Source of the DNA: Cedecea neteri
GTDB taxonomy: Bacteria; Pseudomonadota; Gammaproteobacteria; Enterobacterales; Enterobacteriaceae
Direction: 5' to 3'
DNA length: 64,000 nt
Assembly: GCF_000758325.1 (NCBI RefSeq)
Contig: NZ_CP009459.1
Span: 1,426,001-1,490,000 of the forward strand
Below the pieces are notes generated by a model that worked only from the letters and a program-made list of their open reading frames with translations, made no database searches and was not told the origin of the DNA. Each line of letters opens with the position of its first letter. The first letter of the stretch is position 1. Shown piece by piece: positions 7,576 through 17,577 of the stretch. The position numbers and the translations under genes were made by a program.

Positions 7576-7591
7576 ACGATAACGTTTGCGC
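7576..7591 (+). promoter_or_regulatory. Candidate PurR operator upstream of ghxP
   Basis: ACGATAACGTTTGCGC agrees with the PurR consensus ACGCAAACGTTTGCGT at 13 of 16 positions, with the central AACGTTTGCG intact. PurR with hypoxanthine or guanine represses purine synthesis and transport genes, and ghxP encodes a guanine/hypoxanthine permease. The site is 260 bp before the ATG, so the transcript would carry a long leader. Confidence 0.55.
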
Positions 7592-7654
7592 ACCGTAAGG
7601 CGATTAATTCATCAGCTGAGCATATTTTCCGCGAAAATCGCAAAAGTTAAGTTG

Positions 7655-7846
7655 AAAATCCCGTCAGGAAGGCTGGATAATCGTTTGCCTTAATTCTGTA
7701 ACACCGATTTGTCCGTGTGGAGTTAAACGATTGCTTTTTTGTGACACCCCTTTTGTCACAATCGTAGCGCAGGGAGACAACGTTTAACTGGCAGCGGGAT
7801 GTCCACCACCCGGGCAAACGTCATTCTAAAAATCTCAGGGGATTTT
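7655..7846 (+). promoter_or_regulatory. Structured 5' leader of ghxP (nested helices)
   Basis: Four perfect complementary segments are nested without crossing: AAAATCCC 7655-7662 with GGGATTTT 7839-7846; CGTTTGCC 7682-7689 with GGCAAACG 7813-7820; AGTTAAACG 7721-7729 with CGTTTAACT 7781-7789; TTGTGAC 7739-7745 with GTCACAA 7755-7761. An alternative stem ACGATTG 7727-7733/CAATCGT 7759-7765 competes with the third and fourth. The outer helix would cover the AGGGG ribosome-binding site (7837-7841). I recognise no known riboswitch class. The pairings were picked by eye and some could be chance. Confidence 0.4.
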
Positions 7847-7851
7847 TCACT

Positions 7852-9201
7852 ATGTCTACACCTTCTCCGCGCGCCGGCGGTTCGCTCGACGCCTGGTTCA
7901 AAATCTCTGCACGCGGCAGCACCGTGCGTCAGGAAGTTGTCGCCGGTCTGACAACCTTCCTTGCTATGGTTTACTCGGTGATCGTTGTACCGGGAATGCT
8001 CGGCAAAGCCGGGTTCCCACCGGCGGCGGTCTTTGTGGCTACCTGCCTGGTGGCGGGCGTGGGCTCCATCGTGATGGGCCTGTGGGCGAACCTGCCGCTG
8101 GCCATCGGCTGCGCTATCTCGCTGACCGCTTTCACCGCCTTTAGCCTGGTGCTCGGCCAGCACATCAGCGTGCCGGTCGCCCTTGGCGCGGTGTTCCTGA
8201 TGGGCGTTCTGTTCACCATTATCTCTGCCACCGGCATTCGTAGCTGGATTTTACGCAATCTGCCGATGGGCGTGGCGCACGGCACCGGGATCGGTATCGG
8301 CCTGTTCCTGCTACTGATTGCCGCGAACGGCGTCGGCCTGGTGATTAAAAACCCGCTGGACGGGCTGCCGGTTGCGCTGGGGCATTTCGCCAGCTTCCCG
8401 GTGATCATGTCGCTGATTGGCCTGGCGGTGATCATTGGTCTGGAAAAACTGAAGGTGCCGGGCGGCATTCTGCTGACCATTATCGGCGTGTCCATCGTCG
8501 GCCTGATCTTCGACCCGAACGTGCATTTCTCCGGCGTTTTCGCCATGCCGTCGCTGAGCGATGACAAAGGCAACTCGCTGATTGGCAGCCTGGATATCAT
8601 GGGCGCGCTGAACCCGATCATTCTGCCGAGCGTGCTGGCGCTGGTGATGACCGCCGTGTTTGACGCCACTGGCACTATCCGTGCGGTAGCTGGTCAGGCG
8701 AACCTGCTGGACAAAGACGGCCAGATCATCGACGGCGGCAAAGCGCTGACCACCGACTCCCTGAGCAGCGTGTTCTCCGGCCTGGTGGGCGCAGCTCCGG
8801 CAGCGGTTTACATCGAATCTGCAGCGGGTACCGCCGCAGGCGGCAAAACCGGTCTGACTGCAATCACCGTTGGCGTGCTGTTCCTGCTGATCCTGTTCCT
8901 GTCGCCGCTCTCTTACCTGGTACCTGCCTACGCCACGGCACCTGCGCTGATGTATGTTGGCCTGCTGATGCTGAGCAACGTCGCCAAAATCGACTTTGCC
9001 GACTTCGTGGATGCGATGGCCGGGCTGATTACCGCGGTGTTCATCGTGCTGACCTGTAACATCGTGACCGGCATCATGATTGGCTTTGCCTCTCTGGTGA
9101 TTGGCCGCGTTGTCTCCGGTGAATGGCGCAAGCTGAACATCGGCACCGTGGTGATTGCCGTTGCGCTGGTGGCGTTCTACGCTGGCGGCTGGGCTATCTG
9201 A
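7852..9201 (+). CDS. ghxP: Guanine/hypoxanthine permease GhxP
   Basis: A 449-residue inner membrane protein with about 13-14 helices of the nucleobase-cation symporter 2 family, AzgA subgroup. The opening [33 protein letters not shown], the substrate-binding stretch [20 protein letters not shown] and [26 protein letters not shown] are characteristic. E. coli GhxP (YjcD) imports guanine and hypoxanthine with protons with high affinity. The ATG follows AGGGGATTTTTCACT. An inverted repeat GCGGGTT/AACCCGC (9214-9236) just after the stop may help end transcription. Next gene in the same direction is yjcE, as in E. coli. Confidence 0.95.
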   Translation: MSTPSPRAGGSLDAWFKISARGSTVRQEVVAGLTTFLAMVYSVIVVPGMLGKAGFPPAAVFVATCLVAGVGSIVMGLWANLPLAIGCAISLTAFTAFSLVLGQHISVPVALGAVFLMGVLFTIISATGIRSWILRNLPMGVAHGTGIGIGLFLLLIAANGVGLVIKNPLDGLPVALGHFASFPVIMSLIGLAVIIGLEKLKVPGGILLTIIGVSIVGLIFDPNVHFSGVFAMPSLSDDKGNSLIGSLDIMGALNPIILPSVLALVMTAVFDATGTIRAVAGQANLLDKDGQIIDGGKALTTDSLSSVFSGLVGAAPAAVYIESAAGTAAGGKTGLTAITVGVLFLLILFLSPLSYLVPAYATAPALMYVGLLMLSNVAKIDFADFVDAMAGLITAVFIVLTCNIVTGIMIGFASLVIGRVVSGEWRKLNIGTVVIAVALVAFYAGGWAI

Positions 9202-9350
9202 TTTTCAATTCGTGCGGGTTGCGCTCTGTAACCCGCCGCTTTCACCCACTTCGGGCATTTCCGGTTCCAATGTGATGCAAAAAGTTGTTTTATTATTAAA
9301 ACAACCGCTAAGAGTGACGCTTCAAATCACACATCACGTCCAGGGAAAAC

Positions 9351-10997
9351 ATGGAAATTTTCTTCACAATCTTGATTATGACCCTCGTGGTCTCTCTCTC
9401 TGGGGTGGTAACACGTATGTTGCCGTTTCAGATCCCACTGCCGTTAATGCAAATTGCTATCGGGGCGCTGCTCGCCTGGCCGCACTTTGGCTTACACGTT
9501 GAATTCGATCCTGAGCTGTTCCTGGTGCTGTTCATTCCGCCGCTGCTGTTTGCCGACGGCTGGAAAACGCCCACCCACGAGTTTCTCCATCATGGCCGGG
9601 AAATTATAGGCCTGGCGCTGGTGCTGGTGCTGGTCACCGTGGTCGGCATCGGCTTCCTGATTTACTTCCTGGTGCCGGGTATTCCGCTGGTGCCTGCTTT
9701 TGCGCTGGCCGCCGTGCTGTCACCGACGGATGCCGTGGCGCTGTCCGGCATTGTCGGAGAAGGGCGTATTCCGAAGAAGATCATGGGGATATTGCAGGGC
9801 GAAGCGTTGATGAACGACGCCTCTGGCCTGGTGTCCCTGAAGCTTGCGGTGGCGGTCGCCGTTGGGGCGATGGCCTTTAGCGTGGGCGGGGCTTCACTGG
9901 AGTTCTTCAAGGTTGCCATTGGCGGCCTGCTAGCGGGGATTGCGGTCAGCTGGCTGTATGGCAAATCGCTGCGCCTGATGAGCCGCTGGAGCGGGGACGA
10001 ACCCGCCACCCAAATCCTGCTGTTGCTGCTGCTGCCATTTGCTTCTTACCTGATTGCTGAACATATCGGCGTTTCCGGCATTCTGGCGGCGGTGGCCGCA
10101 GGGATGACCATTACCCGCTCCGGCGTGCTGCGTAGCGCCCCGCTGACCATGCGCCTGCGCGCGAACAGCGTCTGGGCGATGCTGGAGTTTGTGTTTAACG
10201 GCATGGTTTTCCTGCTGTTGGGCCTGCAGCTGCCGGGCATTCTCGAAACGTCCGTTGCGGCGGCCAATGCCGATCCGAACGTTGAGCTGTGGATGCTGTT
10301 CCTCGACGTGGCGATGATCTATTTCGCCCTGATTGCGGTGCGTTTCCTGTGGCTGTGGTCGATGAAGCGGCTCAGCCTGCGCTTTTTGAAAAAGCGCCCG
10401 CTGGAGTTTGGCTCCTTTACTACCCGCGAGCTGGGCATTGCCTCTTTCGCTGGTGTGCGCGGGGCCATCACCCTGGCCGGTGTGCTTTCCATTCCGCTGC
10501 TGCTGAACGACGGCACGCCTTTCCCGGCGCGCTATGAGCTGATTTTCCTCTCCGCAGGCGTGATCCTGTTCTCGCTGTTTGCCGGGGTCATCATGCTGCC
10601 GATTCTGCTGCGAAACGTTGAGGTTGGGGATAAATCGCTGTCGCGCAAAGAGGAGCGGCTGGCCCGTTCCGCCACGGCTGAAGTGGCGATTGTTGCTATC
10701 CAGAAAATGGAAGAGCGCCTGGCCGCGGACAGCGAAGAGAATATCGACGACCAGCTGCTGAAAGAGGTGAGTTCGCGGGTTATCGGGAATTTACGCCGCC
10801 GTGCAGACGGGCGAAATGACGTTGAAAGCAGCGAGCTGGAAGAGAACCTTGAGCGCCGCTTCCGCCTGACCGCGCTGCGCTCAGAGCGCGCCGAGCTTTA
10901 CCATCTGCGCGCCACCCAGCAAATCAGCAACGAGACCCTGCAAAAACTCCTGCACGATCTCGACCTGCTGGAAGCGCTGCTGATCGAGAAAGAGTAA
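9351..10997 (+). CDS. yjcE: Na+/H+ antiporter of the CPA1 family (YjcE)
   Basis: The 548-residue inner membrane protein has about 12 transmembrane helices over residues 1-420 and a hydrophilic, charged C-terminal tail with coiled-coil character (about 425-548). The CPA1 signature is visible in LAAVLSPTDAVALSGI and ALMNDASGLVSLKLAV, the latter carrying the Asn-Asp pair that binds the cation. ELGIASFAGVRGAITLAG is the second conserved helix. Length is within a residue of E. coli YjcE. Expected to exchange Na+ or K+ for protons. It ends six bases before the convergent LysR gene, and the inverted repeat that could terminate it lies inside the LysR reading frame. Confidence 0.95.
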   Translation: MEIFFTILIMTLVVSLSGVVTRMLPFQIPLPLMQIAIGALLAWPHFGLHVEFDPELFLVLFIPPLLFADGWKTPTHEFLHHGREIIGLALVLVLVTVVGIGFLIYFLVPGIPLVPAFALAAVLSPTDAVALSGIVGEGRIPKKIMGILQGEALMNDASGLVSLKLAVAVAVGAMAFSVGGASLEFFKVAIGGLLAGIAVSWLYGKSLRLMSRWSGDEPATQILLLLLLPFASYLIAEHIGVSGILAAVAAGMTITRSGVLRSAPLTMRLRANSVWAMLEFVFNGMVFLLLGLQLPGILETSVAAANADPNVELWMLFLDVAMIYFALIAVRFLWLWSMKRLSLRFLKKRPLEFGSFTTRELGIASFAGVRGAITLAGVLSIPLLLNDGTPFPARYELIFLSAGVILFSLFAGVIMLPILLRNVEVGDKSLSRKEERLARSATAEVAIVAIQKMEERLAADSEENIDDQLLKEVSSRVIGNLRRRADGRNDVESSELEENLERRFRLTALRSERAELYHLRATQQISNETLQKLLHDLDLLEALLIEKE

Positions 10998-11002
10998 TCC
11001 CG

Positions 11003-11902
11003 CTAGTTCTGGCCGGTGTCCATTTCCGGCCAGAACTCTCTGCAGCAATCAATCCACGCCTGTGCGCTCTGCGAAATATAAACCCCTTCACGCCAAATCA
11101 TCCCTAACTGCCAGCTCAGGTTGCTGTTCAGCGGCAGCCACATCAGCGTGGTGTGGTCCAGCTTGCGGCAAATCGGTTCCGGCAGCACGGCAATTCCCAC
11201 GCCACCCTGTACCATCGCCGCCAGGAAATCCCACTGCCCGCTGCGCACCGCAATGCGTGGGGTAAAACCGTTGTCGGCAAACAGCTGCATCAGCTGGCGG
11301 CTAAGAGAGAAATCTTCGTTGTAGATAAGCAGCGGGTGCTCGGCCAGCTCGGCCGGGTCAACGCTTGTGCGGCCAATCCACGGGCCGGAGCGGGGCACCA
11401 GCACGCAGAGCGGATGGCGAAACAGCGGCATTACCGTCAGCGCGCCTTCGTCTTCTACGGGAATGGCCGTTACCGCCAAATCCAGGTCGCCGTTGAGCAC
11501 CGCCTGCTGCACCGTCAGGCCGCCGAACTCGGAAATCTTGAACTCCACGCCGGGGTAGCGGTGCTGATACACGCCTATCGGGCCAGTCATCAGCGTGCCC
11601 ACCATCGGTGGAATGCCCAGGCGCAGCACGCCGTTGGTGAGCTGCTTGATATCGCTCAGCTCGGCCTCAAGCTGGCGAAACTCGGCGAGGATGGCCAGCC
11701 CGCGCTGGAATACCACCTGGCCGGTATCGGTCAGCAGCAGGCGGCGGCCGTCGCGGATCAGCAGCGTGCAGTTCAGCTCATCCTCAAGGTTACGCAGCAT
11801 TTTGCTGATGGTGGGCTGCGTGACGAACATCTTCTCCGCCGCCCGGGTGAAGCTCTGCTGGCGGACGACTTCAACGAAATAACGCAGCGTTCTGATGTCC
11901 AT
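11003..11902 (-). CDS. LysR-type transcriptional regulator, divergent from cidA/cidB-type genes
   Basis: A 299-residue LysR-type regulator: N-terminal winged helix (MDIRTLRYFVEVVRQQSFTRAAEKMFVTQPTISK), linker helix, and a periplasmic-binding-like effector domain from about residue 90. Being divergent from a CidA/CidB-type pair, it resembles CidR, which activates cid/lrg genes in response to acetate or low pH in Gram-positives and has homologues in enteric bacteria. The nearby acetate genes actP/acs make an acetate or pyruvate signal attractive but unproven. The start codon sits in the first copy of a 13-bp tandem repeat that may be its operator. Confidence 0.88.
   Translation of the reverse strand: MDIRTLRYFVEVVRQQSFTRAAEKMFVTQPTISKMLRNLEDELNCTLLIRDGRRLLLTDTGQVVFQRGLAILAEFRQLEAELSDIKQLTNGVLRLGIPPMVGTLMTGPIGVYQHRYPGVEFKISEFGGLTVQQAVLNGDLDLAVTAIPVEDEGALTVMPLFRHPLCVLVPRSGPWIGRTSVDPAELAEHPLLIYNEDFSLSRQLMQLFADNGFTPRIAVRSGQWDFLAAMVQGGVGIAVLPEPICRKLDHTTLMWLPLNSNLSWQLGMIWREGVYISQSAQAWIDCCREFWPEMDTGQN
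11005..11037. terminator. Perfect 12-bp hairpin inside the 3' end of the LysR gene
   Basis: AGTTCTGGCCGG and CCGGCCAGAACT pair perfectly across a nine-base loop. The hairpin begins eight bases after the yjcE stop and covers the last codons and stop of the convergent LysR gene. There is no U tract, so Rho-independent termination would be weak, but it is the only terminator candidate for yjcE. Confidence 0.55.
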
Positions 11903-11926
11903 AACTATTCCTGTTAACTATACCTG
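11901..11926. promoter_or_regulatory. Tandem 13-bp repeat, candidate LysR operator
   Basis: ATAACTATTCCTG is followed immediately by TTAACTATACCTG, 11 of 13 bases identical. The array starts within the LysR ATG and extends into the 101-bp gap toward the cidA-type gene. Its place in a divergent promoter fits autorepression and control of the partner operon. Confidence 0.4.
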
Positions 11927-12003
11927 CAATGATTTTAATTCATTTCAGTAGCGATGAACCGCTCTCTATAATCGGGGCTGGTATTTTTTCTGGAGCACCG
12001 ATC

Positions 12004-12429
12004 ATGGCTTTGGCGTTAGGCCGCTTTACGCCTGCTGTAATGCATAGCCTGCGTGTCCCCGTGCAGGTTGCCCTGTACGCCGGACTTTTTGTTTTTGCCG
12101 AACAGTTGGTGACGTGGGGGCATCTGCCGCTGCCCGCGAATCTGGTGGGGATGTTGCTCCTGCTGGCGCTGATAATTTGCCGCATCGTACCGCTGAAATG
12201 GGTCAGGGAAGGGTCGAAATGGCTGCTGGCCGAAATGCTGCTGTTCTTCGTCCCGGCGGTCGTGGCCGTGGTGAATTACTCGCAGCTGCTGATGCTGGAA
12301 GGCTGGCGCATTTTTGCCGTGATTGCGGTCAGCACCGTGCTGGTGCTCGGCAGCACGGCCTTTGTGGTGGAAAAAGTCTACCGCTTTGAGCTGGCGCGCG
12401 AAGCCCGCAGGCAGTCCCGCAATGACTAA
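12004..12429 (+). CDS. CidA/LrgA family holin-like membrane protein
   Basis: From the ATG at 12004 (GGAG eight to eleven bases upstream) the product is 141 residues with four transmembrane helices, LPLPANLVGMLLLLALI being the conserved second helix and PAVVAVVNYSQLL the third. An earlier in-frame ATG at 11929 would add 25 non-membrane residues and lacks a ribosome-binding site. In staphylococci the CidA/LrgA proteins resemble phage holins and modulate murein hydrolase export; in plants and bacteria LrgAB-type pairs also transport glycolate or pyruvate. It overlaps the next gene by eight bases. Confidence 0.88.
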   Translation: MALALGRFTPAVMHSLRVPVQVALYAGLFVFAEQLVTWGHLPLPANLVGMLLLLALIICRIVPLKWVREGSKWLLAEMLLFFVPAVVAVVNYSQLLMLEGWRIFAVIAVSTVLVLGSTAFVVEKVYRFELAREARRQSRND

Positions 12430-13111
12430 TTTCCAGCTCAGCGTGCTGTGCCTTGTGGTCACGCTGGTTTTCTACTTCGCCAATAAACGCCTGTATCGCC
12501 GCTTTCGCAAACTGCCGCTAATGCCGCTGGTCTTTACACCGGTGCTGCTGGTGGGGATGCTCGTCTTCGGCCATATCTCCTACAGCAACTATATGGGGGA
12601 AGCGCACTGGCTGCTGTGGCTGCTTGGGCCTGCCACCATTGCTTTTGCGGTGCCGGTTTATGACAACCTCCGGGTGATTAAACGCCACTGGATGTCGCTT
12701 TCTGCGGGCGTGCTGACGGCGATGGTGGTGGCGGTAACCAGCTCGATTTGGCTGGCCCGCTTATTCACCCTGCCGGACGGCATTCAGCGCAGCCTTGCGG
12801 TGCGCTCAATTACCACGCCTTTTGCCCTCGCGGCCGCGAAGCCCATCGGCGGCGAGCCGGAACTGGTGGCGCTGTTTGTGGTGATCACCGGCGTGTTCGG
12901 CATGGCGGTAGGGGACGTGCTGTTTCTGCGCCTGTCGATCAGGGAAGGGATAGCCAAAGGTGCCGGATTTGGCGCGGCTTCTCACGGTGCGGGCACCGCT
13001 CGTTCTTATGAGCTGGGGCCGCAGGAAGGGGTGATTGCCAGCCTGGTGATGATGCTGTCCGGCGTGGTGACGGTTTTGGTCGCGCCGCTGGTCAGCTGGC
13101 TGATGTTTTAA
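12422..13111 (+). CDS. CidB/LrgB family membrane protein
   Basis: Start taken at the ATG of 12422, which overlaps the end of the cidA-type gene by eight bases, giving 229 residues. There are five to seven hydrophobic helices. SITTPFALAAAKPIGGEPELVALFVVITGVFGM and AKGAGFGAASHGAGTARS are the conserved blocks of LrgB/YohK proteins. It should form a membrane complex with the upstream protein. E. coli carries the paralogous yohJ-yohK pair elsewhere. The hairpin at 13114-13138 follows the stop. Confidence 0.92.
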   Translation: MTNFQLSVLCLVVTLVFYFANKRLYRRFRKLPLMPLVFTPVLLVGMLVFGHISYSNYMGEAHWLLWLLGPATIAFAVPVYDNLRVIKRHWMSLSAGVLTAMVVAVTSSIWLARLFTLPDGIQRSLAVRSITTPFALAAAKPIGGEPELVALFVVITGVFGMAVGDVLFLRLSIREGIAKGAGFGAASHGAGTARSYELGPQEGVIASLVMMLSGVVTVLVAPLVSWLMF

Positions 13112-13113
13112 CC

Positions 13114-13138
13114 TACCGGGGCAGCGATAGCCCCGGTA
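13114..13138. terminator. Hairpin between the cidB-type gene and actP
   Basis: TACCGGGGC/GCCCCGGTA pair perfectly over nine bases with a seven-base loop, in the 39-bp gap between two convergent genes. There is no clear U tract on either side. Confidence 0.6.
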
Positions 13139-13150
13139 AGTACTTACTAA

Positions 13151-15114
<1,964 letters not shown>

Positions 15115-15158
15115 AGAATCTCCAGAGGTTTTTTGTAGGGTAGGTATTTGTAGTTATT

Positions 15159-15181
15159 CCCTCTCCCTGAACGGGAGAGGG
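15159..15181. repeat. Half palindromic extragenic element between acs and yjcH
   Basis: CCCTCTCCC/GGGAGAGGG stem with a five-base loop. It lacks the CCTCACCC arm of the full element found elsewhere in this window. A hairpin between acs and yjcH in the mRNA could lower expression of the distal genes or stabilise the acs 3' end. Confidence 0.7.
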
Positions 15182-15192
15182 GGAGAACAAGG

Positions 15193-17151
15193 TTACGAAG
15201 GTATGGATAAAGCCTGCTTTTCTTCCAGCAGTTTTTCTACTACGCCCGGATCGGCGAGGGTGGAGGTATCGCCCAGGTTGCTGGTGTCACCGGAGGCAAT
15301 CTTGCGCAGGATGCGGCGCATGATCTTGCCGGAGCGGGTTTTCGGCAGCGAATCGGTCCAGTGCAGAACGTCCGGCGTGGCAAGCGGGCCTATCTCTTTG
15401 CGTACCCAATTGCGCACTTCGGCGTACAGCTCCGGCGTCGGCTCTTCGCCGTGGTTCAGGGTCACGTAGGCGTAAATCGCCTGGCCTTTGATGTTGTGCG
15501 GAATCCCCACCACCGCGGCTTCGGCAATCTTCGGATGGGACACCAGCGCCGATTCAATCTCGGCGGTACCCAGGCGGTGGCCGGACACGTTCAGCACGTC
15601 ATCCACGCGGCCGGTGATCCAGTAATAACCGTCTTCGTCACGGCGCGCGCCGTCGCCGCTGAAGTACATGTTTTTGAAGGTGGAGAAGTAAGTCTGCTCG
15701 AAGCGCTCGTGATCCCCGAACAGCGTACGCGCCTGGCCCGGCCAGGAGTCGGTAATGGTCAGGTTGCCTTCGGTAGCACCCAGCTGCGGATTGCCTTCGT
15801 TATCAACCAGCGCAGGCTGAACGCCGAAGAACGGCTGGGTCGCGGAGCCCGCTTTCAGCTCGGTGGCGCCCGGCAGTGGGGTGATCATAAAGCCGCCGGT
15901 TTCCGTCTGCCACCAGGTGTCCATCACCGGGCATTTCTCATTGCCGATGTGCTTCCAGTACCACTCCCAGGCTTCCGGGTTGATGGGCTCGCCCACGGAA
16001 CCAAGAATACGCAGCGAAGAACGGTCGGTGCCTTCGGTGGCTTTATCCCCTTCGGCCATCAGCGCGCGAATGGCGGTTGGCGCGGTGTAGAGAATATTCA
16101 CCTTATGCTTGTCGACCACCTGCGCCATGCGGTTTGGCTTCGGCCAGTTAGGCACGCCCTCAAACATCAGCGTGATCGCGCCGCAGGCCAGCGGGCCGTA
16201 AAGCAGATAGCTGTGCCCGGTCACCCAGCCTACGTCGGCGGTACACCAGTAGACATCGCCCGGATGGTAGTCGAAGACATATTTAAAGGTGGTCGCGGCA
16301 TACACCAGATAGCCGCCGGTGGTGTGCAGCACGCCTTTTGGCTTGCCGGTGGAGCCGGAGGTATAGAGGATGAACAGCGGATCTTCAGCGTTCATTTCCA
16401 CCGGCTGGTGCTGGTCGCTGGCTTTCTCTGTCAGCTCGTGCCACCACAGGTCGCGGTTCTGGTGCCAGTCAATTTTACCGCCGGTACGCTTCAGGACGAT
16501 AACGTGCTCAACGGTTTTCACATTTGGGTTTTTAAGCGCGTCATCCACGTTCTTTTTCAGCGGAATTGAGCGCCCGGCGCGCACGCCTTCATCGGCGGTG
16601 ATCACCAGGCGAGAGCTGGAGTCGATGATGCGTCCGGCCACGGCTTCCGGCGAGAAGCCGCCAAAGATCACGGAATGTACGGCGCCAATGCGGGCGCAGG
16701 CCAGCATGGCAACGGCGGCTTCCGGGACCATCGGCATGTAAATCGCGACAACATCGCCTTTCTTAATGCCCAGTTCGACCAAAGTGTTGGCAAAACGGCA
16801 GACATCGCGATGCAGCTCACGATAAGTGATGTTTTTGCTCTGGGTGGCGTCGTCGCCTTCCCAGATAATGGCGGTTTGATCACCCCGTTCTTTCAGGTGC
16901 CGGTCGAGGCAATTTGCGGCTAAATTAAGCGTTCCGTCCTCATACCACTTAATAGAAATGTTTCCCGGCGCAAAAGATGTGTTTTTCACCTTTTGGTACG
17001 GTTTGATCCAGTCAAGAATTTTCCCTTGTTCGCCCCAAAACGCATCCGGGTCCTGTATCGACTGTTGATACATGGCCTGGTACTGCTCCGGGTTTATCAG
17101 GCAACGGTCCGCAATGTTTGCGGGAATAGCGTGTTTGTGTACTTGGCTCAT
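15193..17151 (-). CDS. acs: Acetyl-CoA synthetase (AMP-forming)
   Basis: A 652-residue protein of exactly the E. coli Acs length. ANL-superfamily motifs are present: [12 protein letters not shown] (P-loop-like A3), WWQTETGG (A5), [17 protein letters not shown] (A8 hinge), and [14 protein letters not shown] with the catalytic lysine near residue 609 that is inactivated by acetylation. It activates acetate through acetyl-AMP to acetyl-CoA for growth at low acetate. AAGGAG lies 8-13 bases before the ATG. It leads the acs-yjcH-actP operon and diverges from gltP. Confidence 0.98.
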   Translation of the reverse strand: MSQVHKHAIPANIADRCLINPEQYQAMYQQSIQDPDAFWGEQGKILDWIKPYQKVKNTSFAPGNISIKWYEDGTLNLAANCLDRHLKERGDQTAIIWEGDDATQSKNITYRELHRDVCRFANTLVELGIKKGDVVAIYMPMVPEAAVAMLACARIGAVHSVIFGGFSPEAVAGRIIDSSSRLVITADEGVRAGRSIPLKKNVDDALKNPNVKTVEHVIVLKRTGGKIDWHQNRDLWWHELTEKASDQHQPVEMNAEDPLFILYTSGSTGKPKGVLHTTGGYLVYAATTFKYVFDYHPGDVYWCTADVGWVTGHSYLLYGPLACGAITLMFEGVPNWPKPNRMAQVVDKHKVNILYTAPTAIRALMAEGDKATEGTDRSSLRILGSVGEPINPEAWEWYWKHIGNEKCPVMDTWWQTETGGFMITPLPGATELKAGSATQPFFGVQPALVDNEGNPQLGATEGNLTITDSWPGQARTLFGDHERFEQTYFSTFKNMYFSGDGARRDEDGYYWITGRVDDVLNVSGHRLGTAEIESALVSHPKIAEAAVVGIPHNIKGQAIYAYVTLNHGEEPTPELYAEVRNWVRKEIGPLATPDVLHWTDSLPKTRSGKIMRRILRKIASGDTSNLGDTSTLADPGVVEKLLEEKQALSIPS

Positions 17152-17577
17152 GGCTTTTTTTCTCCTTTAGGATGTTAATAATATGTCACACAAACGTTAA
17201 TAGTAGGGGTATTGGCAGCTTTGTTTACTTTTTGGGCGGCAGATCACGCATTAAAATAATCGCGCAAAAATTGTTCAAACAGATGAATCATAAGAAATAA
17301 TTACCTTTGGTATTTATTTCCAAAAACAAATAATGAAATTTTTTCCATAACAATAAGTTATATTCATGTTCCCCCGCAAAATCCTGTTTATCTATGCAAT
17401 GTAAGTGCATAACCCTAAAAATGAAGGGTTGCGCAGCAGCCTATCGGGATGGTACTGATACGGCGCTTTAAAAAACCCCGCTTAACACCTGATGTTTGTC
17501 ATACCCCCTTTCAGTTTGTGACCTTCTCCTGAGTCAACAGCATGGGAATGGCGTTTTTTTGAGGAACTGTCGTCGTT
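17152..17577. promoter_or_regulatory. Divergent acs/gltP control region
   Basis: This 426-bp AT-rich gap must hold the acs and gltP promoters. I found no full TGTGA-N6-TCACA site by eye, although acs is CRP-dependent in E. coli. A small inverted repeat AACCCT/AGGGTT lies at 17411-17430. In E. coli the nrfABCDEFG operon sits between acs and gltP; no remnant of it is visible here. Confidence 0.5.

Noticed and set aside
7592-7851. Known purine riboswitch upstream of ghxP
   Set aside because: The three-way junction with the conserved loop-loop bases of purine riboswitches is not seen; only an unclassified nested structure is proposed.
11153-11917. 254-codon open frame antisense to the LysR gene
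   Set aside because: Shadow frame of a GC-rich gene; the LysR product on the other strand is complete and conserved.
15361-16569. 402-codon open frame antisense to acs
   Set aside because: It mirrors the codon pattern of acs, has no ribosome-binding site and encodes a low-complexity His/Arg/Gly-rich sequence without family features.
17221-17577. Clear CRP sites for acs
   Set aside because: Expected from E. coli, but no sequence with both half-sites at the right spacing was found by eye.
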